Position numbers and translations under genes: made by a program. Below are positions 8,844-15,634 of a DNA stretch of 64,000 bases, one piece after another (the first letter of the stretch is position 1; every line of letters starts with the position of its first letter). The DNA comes from Actinoallomurus oryzae (lineage in GTDB: Bacteria; Actinomycetota; Actinomycetes; Streptosporangiales; Streptosporangiaceae). The notes beneath the pieces were generated by a model. The model was not told the DNA's origin. It did not search any database and saw only the letters and a program-made list of their open reading frames with translations. The stretch covers positions 124,001 to 188,000 of the forward strand of contig NZ_BAABHF010000024.1 in NCBI RefSeq assembly GCF_039541955.1. The letters are read 5' to 3'.

Positions 8844-9698
8844 TCAGTAGCGCGCCCGGCGGGGGCGGGGCTGACAGGTGGGGCAGGTGTAGGAGGAGCG
8901 GTTCATGAAGGCGTCGCGCCGGATCGGGCTGCCGCAGCGTGGACAGGGCTCGTCCTCGCGCCCGTACACGTTGAGTGACCGGTCGAAGTAGCCGCTCTCG
9001 CCGTTGACGTTGACGTACAGGCTGTCGAACGAGGTTCCGCCCGCCAGGAGCGCGGCCTCCATGACCTCACGGGCGGCCGCCAGCACACGCGTCGCCTCCG
9101 GGCGTCCCAGCGTCTCGGTGGGGCGGGCCCAGTGCAGCCGGGCCCGCCACAGCGACTCGTCGGCGTAGATGTTGCCGACGCCGCTGATCAGCGACTGGTC
9201 GAGCAGCGCGCGTTTGAGACCCGTGCGGCGCCTCCGCAGCGCACGGAAGAACGTCTCCTCGTCGAACGCCTTCTCCAGCGGGTCGGGGGCGATGTGCGCG
9301 ATCGGCAGGGGCACGCCGTCGGCCATCTCGGTCAGCATGAGGTGCCCGAACGTGCGCTGGTCGATGAACCGCAGGTCCGCCCCGCCGTCGGTGAAGGTGA
9401 ACCGCGCCCGCAGGTGCTTCTCGTACGGCCGGTCCGGCTCGCCGACGATCAGCTGGCCGCTCATGCCCAGGTGGGCCAGGAGCGACTCGTCTTCACCGAC
9501 CGGCAGCCAGAGGTACTTGCCGCGCCGGCACGCGCCGGAGACGAGACGGCCGGTGAGGCGGGCGGCGAGGTCGGCGGGGCCTTCCGCGTGACGCCGGGCC
9601 GCGCGCGGGTGCAGGACGGTGGCGGACTCGATGGTCCGCCCGGCCACCCAGCGTTCGACGCCCCGGCGTACGACCTCGACCTCAGGGAGTTCGGGCAA
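8844..9698 (-). CDS. mutM: Formamidopyrimidine-DNA glycosylase
   Basis: A 284-residue Fpg/MutM base-excision enzyme that removes 8-oxoguanine and formamidopyrimidines and then cleaves the abasic site. The N-terminal PELPEVE provides the catalytic proline and glutamate. A C-terminal zinc finger is built from CPRCGS and CPTCQ. The start is TTG at 9698, well supported by GGAGGAGG seven bases upstream. rnc ends 24 bases upstream, so rnc-mutM are probably co-transcribed. Confidence 0.95.
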   Translation of the reverse strand: MPELPEVEVVRRGVERWVAGRTIESATVLHPRAARRHAEGPADLAARLTGRLVSGACRRGKYLWLPVGEDESLLAHLGMSGQLIVGEPDRPYEKHLRARFTFTDGGADLRFIDQRTFGHLMLTEMADGVPLPIAHIAPDPLEKAFDEETFFRALRRRRTGLKRALLDQSLISGVGNIYADESLWRARLHWARPTETLGRPEATRVLAAAREVMEAALLAGGTSFDSLYVNVNGESGYFDRSLNVYGREDEPCPRCGSPIRRDAFMNRSSYTCPTCQPRPRRARY

Positions 9699-9722
9699 CG
9701 GCGGCCTCCTCCACGAGAAGCG

Positions 9723-10439
9723 TCATTCGGGGCGGGCCGCGGACCGCTCACGGATCGCGTTCCACGCCGCCTCGGCCGCCTGCTGCTCGGCCTCCTTCTT
9801 CGACCGCCCCTCGCCACGGCCGTACTCCACGCCGCCGACCGAGACGACGGCGCGGAAGCTCTTCTGGTGGTCGGGGCCGCTCTCCTCCACGTGGTACTCG
9901 GGCACGCCGAGCTCCTCGGTGGCGGTCAGCTCCTGCAGCGAGGTCTTCCAGTCGAGTCCGGCGCCGAGGCTGGCCGAGCGGGTGATCAGGGCGTCGAAGA
10001 GCCGGTGGACGAGCTCGTCGGCGGCCTTCAGGCCCTGGTCGAGGTAGACCGCGCCGATCACGGCCTCGAGCGTGTCGGCGAGGATCGAGGCCTTGTCGCG
10101 GCCTCCGGTGCCCTCCTCGCCGCGCCCGAGGCGGATGTAGGCGCCGAGGTCGAGCTGGCGGGCGACGCCGGCGAGCGCCCGCATGTTGACCACGGCGGCA
10201 CGCAGCTTGGCGAGCTGGCCCTCCGGCAGGTCCGGGTGGCCGCGGAACAGGGTGTCGGTGACGATGAGGCCGAGCACCGAGTCGCCGAGGAACTCCAGGC
10301 GTTCGTTGGTCGGCAGGCCGCCGTTCTCGTACGCGAACGAGCGGTGCGTCAGGGCGCGTTCGAGCAGCACGGGATCGGGGGCCACGCCGAGCGCGGCCTC
10401 GAGTGCGCTGCGGTCGGTCACCGAGTGGTCGGGCTTCAT
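9723..10439 (-). CDS. rnc: Ribonuclease III
   Basis: A 238-residue double-strand-specific endoribonuclease that processes rRNA precursors and some mRNAs. The catalytic signature NERLEFLGDSVLG lies near residue 45, and the second acidic cluster in DTLEAVIGAVYLD. The C-terminal part (from about 165) is a double-stranded-RNA-binding domain ending in a basic, Ala-rich helix. The start is ATG at 10439. It sits between rpmF and mutM as in most actinobacteria. A GC-rich hairpin in the 218-base gap to rpmF may limit read-through. Confidence 0.95.
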   Translation of the reverse strand: MKPDHSVTDRSALEAALGVAPDPVLLERALTHRSFAYENGGLPTNERLEFLGDSVLGLIVTDTLFRGHPDLPEGQLAKLRAAVVNMRALAGVARQLDLGAYIRLGRGEEGTGGRDKASILADTLEAVIGAVYLDQGLKAADELVHRLFDALITRSASLGAGLDWKTSLQELTATEELGVPEYHVEESGPDHQKSFRAVVSVGGVEYGRGEGRSKKEAEQQAAEAAWNAIRERSAARPE

Positions 10440-10580
10440 GCGGTCCTCCCCGTGTGGGAGGCGGCACTGACAGTATTCACGGTGTTTCCTCCGCGGAAGA
10501 TTCCGCGAGGACGAGGTGCACGCCGGGTCGACCCCCGGCGTCCGCCACGGCCTCGGGCGACTCTTCGTCGCGAGACGGGC

Positions 10581-10603
10581 GGGGGCGGCACTCCGCCGCC
10601 CCC
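10581..10603 (-). terminator. GC-rich hairpin between rpmF and rnc
   Basis: GGGGGCGGC and GCCGCCCCC form a perfect 9 bp stem with a five-base loop, 55 bases after the rpmF stop. There is no T tract, so this may be a partial terminator or an RNA-stability element; rnc follows in the same direction. Confidence 0.55.
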
Positions 10604-10657
10604 GAGAACGTCGTCAGAGACGGTCCGAACCCTCGGGAGAGGGCTCCGGGCGGTCTC

Positions 10658-10834
10658 TCAGGACACGTCGATGACCTGACGGCGGTTGTAGGTGCCGCAG
10701 GTCGGGCACGCGGTGTGCGGCAGCTTTTCGTCGCGGCACTGCGGGCAGCGCACGAGCGTGGGCGCCTGGGTCTTCCACTGCGAGCGACGGTGCCGCGTGT
10801 TGCTGCGCGACTTTTTCCGCTTTGGTACGGCCAC
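10658..10834 (-). CDS. rpmF: 50S ribosomal protein L32
   Basis: A 58-residue ribosomal protein beginning (V)AVPKRKKSRSNTRHRRS, with the paired cysteine motifs CPQC and CPTC that bind zinc in the C+ form of L32. It is translated from GTG at 10834, one base after the TGA of the upstream yceD-like gene (10836-10838), so the two are coupled. YceD-L32 adjacency is widely conserved. A hairpin overlaps its stop codon (AGAGAC at 10616-10621 with GTCTCT at 10654-10659). Confidence 0.95.
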   Translation of the reverse strand: MAVPKRKKSRSNTRHRRSQWKTQAPTLVRCPQCRDEKLPHTACPTCGTYNRRQVIDVS

Positions 10835-10835
10835 G

Positions 10836-11420
10836 TCAGCCCTCCTGGTCTTCTTGTCGTTGATCCAACATGCCCTGCAATGCCGCCCACCGGGGGTCGA
10901 CGGCGTCGTGGTGGTGATCCGGCTCGGCGTCGGCCAGCCGGACCCCGCAGTCCGAGCACAGCCCGGGACAGTCGTCCCGGCACAGCGGGGACAGCGGCAG
11001 TGCGAGCACCATCGCGTCCCGGACGACCGGCTCGAGATCGATCAGATCTCCCTCGAGACGGCGTTCGTCGTCTTCCGCGCTCTCGCCGGAGCGAGTGTCG
11101 TCGTAGACGTAGAGCTCCTGGAAGTCCACCTCGATCGACGAGGTGAGCGGGTCCAGACAGCGCGCGCACTCTCCGGAGAGAGGTGCCCGCGCCGTGCCCG
11201 AAACGAGCACGCCCTCCATCACCGCCTCGAGCCGGATGTCCAGCTCGATGTCGGCGCCCTCGGGAACACCGACCATCTCGACGCCGAGATCCGCCGGAGC
11301 CGGCACGGTGTGGGAATCCTTGCGCATCGACCCCGGCCGGCGGCCCAGAGCTCGCGTGTCGATCACGAAGGGGTCGCGGGGATCGATGCGTGTCAGGTCG
11401 TTCCTGCTTCCGTGAGGCAT
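10836..11420 (-). CDS. YceD/DUF177 family protein
   Basis: A 194-residue DUF177 protein. The central part has CARCLD, and a CRDDCPGLCSDCG cluster follows that probably binds zinc. The family is found beside rpmF in most bacteria and is implicated in 23S rRNA or ribosome metabolism; the precise role here is not established. Its TGA lies one base before the rpmF GTG. The start ATG at 11420 gives MPHGSRNDLTRIDP. A 156-base gap separates it from coaD. Confidence 0.88.
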   Translation of the reverse strand: MPHGSRNDLTRIDPRDPFVIDTRALGRRPGSMRKDSHTVPAPADLGVEMVGVPEGADIELDIRLEAVMEGVLVSGTARAPLSGECARCLDPLTSSIEVDFQELYVYDDTRSGESAEDDERRLEGDLIDLEPVVRDAMVLALPLSPLCRDDCPGLCSDCGVRLADAEPDHHHDAVDPRWAALQGMLDQRQEDQEG

Positions 11421-11576
11421 GGCGCATCACCGCCGTCGGGCAAGGTCGATTGGTTAGATTACCGAACCCGGGCCCTCATCCCCAACTCGGCCGCGGCACC
11501 GGCCGGTCGTGACTCTCCCGACGAGGGTCGGAAGCGACCGCCGGCCGGCCTCCCGCGCTTCGTACCGGACGCCCGG

Positions 11577-12056
11577 TCAGGACTCCGCGAAACGACGGGC
11601 GAGCCGCCGCTGCACCGGCTCGGGCACCAGCCCGGACACGTCTCCACCGTACTGCGCGATCTCCTTGACCAGGCTGGATGACAGGAAGGAGTAGAGCGGG
11701 TTGGTGGCCATGAACATCGTCTCGACGCCGGCCATCTGGTGGTTCATCTGGGCGATCTGCAACTCGTAGTCGAAGTCGCTGACCGCGCGCAGACCGCGGA
11801 CGATCACCGGGATGCCGCGCTCGCGGCAGAAGTCGACGGTCAGCCCGTGGAACTTCTCGACGGCGACGTTGCCGTACTCCTTCGTGACCTCGCCGATCAT
11901 CTCGACGCGTTCTTCGACGGTGAAGAGACTCTTCTTGGAGATGTTGATGAGTACGGCGACGACGACCTCGTCATAGAGGCGCGACGCGCGGCTGATGATG
12001 TCGAGATGTCCATTGGTGACGGGGTCATAGGAACCCGGACAGACAACACGGCGCAC
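11577..12056 (-). CDS. coaD: Phosphopantetheine adenylyltransferase
   Basis: A 159-residue CoaD that transfers AMP from ATP to 4'-phosphopantetheine, the penultimate step of coenzyme A synthesis. The nucleotidyltransferase motif is GSYDPVTNGHLDI, and the C-terminal FLSSSLVKEIA is typical of the family. The start is GTG at 12056. It lies 28 bases after rsmD on the same strand, a very common pairing. Confidence 0.95.
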   Translation of the reverse strand: MRRVVCPGSYDPVTNGHLDIISRASRLYDEVVVAVLINISKKSLFTVEERVEMIGEVTKEYGNVAVEKFHGLTVDFCRERGIPVIVRGLRAVSDFDYELQIAQMNHQMAGVETMFMATNPLYSFLSSSLVKEIAQYGGDVSGLVPEPVQRRLARRFAES

Positions 12057-12084
12057 GAGGTGGATCCCCTCTGCAAGGAAGTCG

Positions 12085-12651
12085 TCAGTGGCCTGCGGCG
12101 TGACCGTACCAAAGCGTGCCTTCGCCGTAACGACGGGCCCTGTCCTCGGTATACCCGGACGGCCAGGTGACAGGCGCTCCCCGGGTGGCGCGTTCGACGG
12201 CGACGAGGGCGCCGGGCGCGAGCCAGCCGTTGTCGCGCAGCGCCTCGAGCATGCGCGTCACCGTGTCGTCGGTCACGGCGTACGGGGGGTCCGCGAAGAC
12301 CAGGTCGTACGGCTCAGCCGGAGGCCGGCGCAGCACCCGCTCGACCCGGTCGGTGACGAGTTCGGCACCGGGGAGGCCGAGCGCCTCGACGTTGGCCCTG
12401 ATCGCCTTGGCGGCCCGCGGCGACGACTCGACGAGGAGCACGTGCGCGGCACCCCGGGACAGGGCCTCCAGGCCGACCGCGCCCGACCCGGCGTACAGGT
12501 CGGCCGCCCGCAGGCCGTCGAGTTCGCCGAGCAGCGAGTGGACGGTCGCGAACAGCCCTTCCCGCGCGCGGTCGCTGGTGGGCCTGGTGTCGCGGCCGGT
12601 GGGCACGGAGAGCCGCCGGCCGCCGGCGGTTCCTGCGATGACTCGGGTCAC
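12085..12651 (-). CDS. rsmD: 16S rRNA (guanine-966-N2) methyltransferase
   Basis: A 188-residue Rossmann methyltransferase. The SAM-binding motif is ADLYAGSGAVGLEALSRGA, and the catalytic motif FADPPYA is typical of N2-guanine/N6-adenine enzymes. RsmD methylates G966 of 16S rRNA. I chose the GTG at 12651 (VTRVIAGTAGGRRL), which matches the usual family start; an upstream in-frame ATG at 12717 would add unrelated residues. Confidence 0.93.
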   Translation of the reverse strand: MTRVIAGTAGGRRLSVPTGRDTRPTSDRAREGLFATVHSLLGELDGLRAADLYAGSGAVGLEALSRGAAHVLLVESSPRAAKAIRANVEALGLPGAELVTDRVERVLRRPPAEPYDLVFADPPYAVTDDTVTRMLEALRDNGWLAPGALVAVERATRGAPVTWPSGYTEDRARRYGEGTLWYGHAAGH

Positions 12652-12747
12652 GCACTCAGTGTGGCCCAGCGGACCGGCCGCCCTGTCCCGCGCGGGCTCT
12701 GAGGCCGTTCGGCCCACTCGGGGGCGACCACAAAACGCTGTGAATTA

Positions 12748-12776
12748 TTGACAGATCGCCGTCAAAGCAATTTCAA
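12748..12776 (+). promoter_or_regulatory. Possible promoter of the sorting-signal protein
   Basis: TTGACA at 12748-12753 in an unusually AT-rich stretch could be a -35 box, with a weak -10 (TTTCAA) 17 bases on. The leader to the ATG at 12904 would be about 120 bases. The match is moderate. Confidence 0.35.
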
Positions 12777-12903
12777 AAAGCTACTTGTCGTGACAAACTA
12801 ATCGCTGACCGTACGGCAGGCGCTCCTCGGGCCTCCCTTCCCGAGACAAGCGGTGATGGGGGCGTCACCTCGCGGACGGCCCTCCCGACCTGGAGATTCC
12901 TGT

Positions 12904-13563
12904 ATGCGAAAACGCACGAGACTGGCCACGACCGCCGGCGTGACGGTCCTGGGCTTCACCGCCATGAGCGGCATGGCCCAGGCCGACACCGGCGGGCCGA
13001 CCCTCTCCCTCGACCTGCCCGGCACGCTGGGCAAGACCGTCGACGGCGTGACCAAGACCGTCGACGGGGTGGTCAAGCAGACGACGTCCGGCACGCGAAG
13101 CTCCTCCAAGCCGGCCCTCCGGGTCAACCTCCCGGTGCATGTGCGGCTGGGCGCCCCGCAGCGGTCCGGCGGCGGCAAGTCGCCCGGCCGCTCCGCGCCG
13201 GAGGTGAAGGCGGGGGTGAAGGCGTCCGTCAAGGCCTCGACCGACGGCGTCAAGGCGAACGTGAGCCTCCACCTGTGCGCCCACCCGCCGCAGCAGTGCG
13301 GACCGGTGCCGGCGCCGCCGAACCCGATCCCGCCCGGCCCGCCGACGCCGCCGCCGGCCCCGCCGGTCGGCAACCCCACACCGCCGCAGGCGGCCCCGCC
13401 CGGCGCCGCCGAGGCCGCCGCGAGCTCGCTGACCGTGGCCGGCGACTCCCTGCCGTTCACCGGCAGCCCGATCGGGGTGCTCGCGCTGCTGGGCGCCACT
13501 GCCGTGCTGACCGGAGCGGCCGGCATCGCCGGCTCCCGGTTCCGGTTCGGCCGCGACGCCTGA
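12904..13563 (+). CDS. Secreted protein with LPFTG-type cell-wall sorting signal
   Basis: A 219-residue protein with a signal peptide (MRKRTRLATTAGVTVLGF... ending near MAQA). Next come short repeats (KTVDGV twice) and a Lys/Val/Ala-rich repeat segment. A long Pro/Ala-rich linker follows (residues about 135-180). The C-terminus has LPFTG, a hydrophobic stretch and a charged tail RFRFGRD: the layout of a sortase substrate anchored to peptidoglycan. The ATG at 12904 gives a proper signal peptide. No sortase gene is in the window. It stands alone between rsmD and a membrane-protein gene, with a strong terminator behind it. The binding function is unknown; it resembles a stalked surface protein more than an enzyme. 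Confidence 0.75.
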   Translation: MRKRTRLATTAGVTVLGFTAMSGMAQADTGGPTLSLDLPGTLGKTVDGVTKTVDGVVKQTTSGTRSSSKPALRVNLPVHVRLGAPQRSGGGKSPGRSAPEVKAGVKASVKASTDGVKANVSLHLCAHPPQQCGPVPAPPNPIPPGPPTPPPAPPVGNPTPPQAAPPGAAEAAASSLTVAGDSLPFTGSPIGVLALLGATAVLTGAAGIAGSRFRFGRDA

Positions 13564-13570
13564 CGAACGA

Positions 13571-13610
13571 CCGGAGGGCGTTCCCGCGTGCGCGCGGGGA
13601 CGCCCTCCGG
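13571..13610 (+). terminator. Strong terminator hairpin after the sorting-signal protein
   Basis: CCGGAGGGCGT (13571-13581) pairs perfectly with ACGCCCTCCGG (13600-13610). The enclosed CCCGCG/CGCGGG lengthens the stem. It starts seven bases after the TGA. A T-rich tail is lacking, as is usual in GC-rich actinobacteria. Confidence 0.8.
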
Positions 13611-13765
13611 CGTTCTCGCGGGCGGACGACGGCGGCCCGCACGGCGAAGCCGCGGCGCAGGGGCCGGGTGACGGCCAGCCCATGATCGGCCGGCGGCACG
13701 AGCGCCGACCGCAGGGCGCCGACTTCCTAAGGGCGCGGCTCCACAGCGGTGAGGCGGGGCCCACC

Positions 13766-13896
13766 GGACCCGGCGCTCGGATCGATGACCGACGGTCCGC
13801 TCCTCAGTGCCGTTCCGTAGCCGAGTCGGCTGGGTGACGGTGGACCCGGCGCTCGGACCGGTGGCCGACGGTCCGCTCCTCAGCGCGGTTCAGTAG
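13766..13896 (-). repeat. 55 bp direct repeat, two copies, at a gene 3' end
   Basis: Copies at 13766-13820 and 13842-13896 share about 49 of 55 positions, beginning GGACCCGGCGCTCGGA and ending near GTTC(C/A)GTAG, with 21 bases between them. The second copy contains the last codons and stop of the minus-strand membrane-protein gene. Each copy can form a CGGACCG/CGGTCCG-type hairpin (one mismatch in the first copy), so this may be a duplicated transcription terminator. Confidence 0.75.
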
Positions 13897-14468
13897 TCGA
13901 GGGCGACCGTGCCGTCGCTGAGCCGGTCGACGACCGCGTCCAGGTCCTCGGCGTGGATGAGGGCGCCGCGCAGCCCGTACACGAAGGCGGCTCCCTCGAA
14001 CCGCTCGGCGGTCCGGCGCAGGCGCTCGGTCTTGCCGGGGTCGCCGCCGACGAGGTCCTCGGCGCCGGGCACGTCCACCACCAGGAACGGCCGGGGTCCC
14101 TGGTCGGCGATGCGCAGGCGCGCCACGCGCTCCCAGGGGACGAACACGTCGTAGCCTCGGCGGGCGAAGACCCGCAGCCGTACGCCGTCGGTGGTGAAGA
14201 CGGGAGGGTTGCGCAGCAGCCGGAACTCGCCGCGGGCGAGCAGCGCCATCACGGCCGCGGAGGCGAGCAGCCCGAAGGCGAGCACGGGAAAGAAGACGAA
14301 CACGAGCGTGGTGGAGGGTTCGCGGGAGAGCCGGTTCATCGTGGCCAGCAGGTACCCCACCATGACCAGGACGACGAGAGCCCCGGCGGCCGACACGGCC
14401 GCGATCGTGGCGGTCAGGTACGCGGGCGCGGCGGCGACGGGGAGGCGGAAGTCGCTCTTGTGCTCCAC
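13890..14468 (-). CDS. Membrane protein with PH-like cytoplasmic domain, function unknown
   Basis: A 192-residue protein with two transmembrane helices (about residues 16-42 and 54-78). A soluble domain follows with RNPPVFTTDGVRLRVF, then VPWERVARLRI, the strand pattern of bacterial PH-like/YdbT-type domains. I do not recognise a specific family and find no catalytic motif. The start is GTG at 14468. It is a single minus-strand gene: an O-methyltransferase relic lies upstream and the duplicated 55 bp repeat covers its end. Confidence 0.65.
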   Translation of the reverse strand: MEHKSDFRLPVAAAPAYLTATIAAVSAAGALVVLVMVGYLLATMNRLSREPSTTLVFVFFPVLAFGLLASAAVMALLARGEFRLLRNPPVFTTDGVRLRVFARRGYDVFVPWERVARLRIADQGPRPFLVVDVPGAEDLVGGDPGKTERLRRTAERFEGAAFVYGLRGALIHAEDLDAVVDRLSDGTVALDY

Positions 14469-14535
14469 TGCGGGAGGGTATCGGCAACCGTCCCTCCCCT
14501 GCCACGCCCCGCGCCGTGATCGCCGAGGCTCGTCT

Positions 14536-14837
14536 CACCGCCGGGCCGCCCGGCCGGAGACCGTCGCAGAGCTCGGCACGTCGTTCGGGATCTCCACGAT
14601 CTGCCTCGCCGTCGCCGACAACGGCACCGGGCCGGTCTTCGGCACCGAGATGAGCGGCCAAGGTCGCCGCCGCCCGCGCCAACCTGGAGGAGGCAGGGGT
14701 CTCCGACACGACGACCGTCCTGGCCGGAGACGCCCTTGTCCGGCTACCTCGCGTACGTGTGGGCCCCCGCGAACGGCTACGTCCCGGTCGCCTTCCCGGT
14801 GGAGGACGGCATGGAGGTCGGCTGCCGCGCCGCCTGA
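14536..14837 (+). pseudogene. Decayed class I SAM-dependent O-methyltransferase
   Basis: Three pieces of one family appear in order on the plus strand. The SAM-binding part reads ARPETVAELGTSFGIST and runs to GTEM. After a frameshift comes AKVAAARANLEEAGVSDTT, ending in AGDAL. After an internal deletion and another frame change comes YLAYVWAPANGYVPVAF, then PVEDGME, up to TGA at 14835-14837. In intact enzymes about a hundred residues carrying the catalytic metal or acid site lie between the last two pieces. No start codon or ribosome site is left, so this is a relic rather than a gene. Confidence 0.75.
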
Positions 14838-14855
14838 CCGCCGGGGGAAGCGGCG

Positions 14856-15461
14856 TCAGGCCAGGGCCCAGCGCGCCTCGGTGCGCACGCCCGCGTCCGG
14901 GTCGTTCAGGGCGGCGGTCAGCGCCGTCCGGGCGTAGTGCCGGTCCGCCGCCCAGGTGGCCAGCGCCCGTACCGCGGCCCGGCGGACGGACACGATCTCG
15001 TCTTCCAGCGCACTCGTCAGCGGGCCGATCGCGTCGCGGCCGTCCAGGCCGCCGAGCGCGGCGACGGCCCGCCGGCGCACGCGCCAGTCAGGGTCGGTCA
15101 GGGCCATCTCCGCCAACTCGGCGGCGGCGCGCAGCACGACGAGGCCGCGGACGGTCTCGGCACGGGCGCCGTCCTCCCGGCTCAGGGCCTGGGTGTAGAT
15201 CTCCCAGGCGGCGGCGCGCATGGCGCGGACCAGTTCGGCGGCGACGGCGCGGACGTACGAGTCGGGGCCGTTCGCCTTCGTGTCCACGAGCGCGCGGACG
15301 CCCTCCTCGCCGATCAGCACCTCGCGCTCGTCGATGAGGGCGTCGGCGTCGGCGGCGGCGCGGCGTACGCCGGGGTCGGGGTCGGCGAGCGCGCGGGCCA
15401 GCGCGTTGCCGGTCTCCTCGCTGAGGGCGGGCTCGTTCGCGGGCAGGTCGATGACGGTCAC
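14856..15461 (-). CDS. HEAT-repeat (PBS-lyase-like) protein
   Basis: A 201-residue all-helical protein made of HEAT-type repeats, for example DPDPGVRRAAADADALI, DPDWRVRRRAVAALGGL and DPDAGVRTEARWALA. Such repeats usually make protein-protein contacts; no catalytic site is visible. I chose the GTG at 15461 because CCGGAGGACCCT precedes it directly; the frame extends upstream without support. It lies between recG and the O-methyltransferase relic, transcribed with neither obviously. Confidence 0.75.
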   Translation of the reverse strand: MTVIDLPANEPALSEETGNALARALADPDPGVRRAAADADALIDEREVLIGEEGVRALVDTKANGPDSYVRAVAAELVRAMRAAAWEIYTQALSREDGARAETVRGLVVLRAAAELAEMALTDPDWRVRRRAVAALGGLDGRDAIGPLTSALEDEIVSVRRAAVRALATWAADRHYARTALTAALNDPDAGVRTEARWALA

Positions 15462-15634
15462 AGGGTCCTCCGGAGCTGAGGCGGCGATCGGGCGCGGGGC
15501 GATCACCGGCGACACAGCGCGCCGGCCTGCCGTCCCAGGTCGACGTGGAGCCGCGCGATCAGCAAAGCCCTCCGGTACACGGCTTCGATCCTGGAGGACC
15601 ATCCCTTCAATGTCAACCAGTTAGGTAGGGAAAC

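Noticed and set aside
10834..10836. Treating rpmF as part of the upstream frame
   Set aside because: The L32 sequence is complete from its own GTG with both CxxC pairs; the genes abut but do not fuse.
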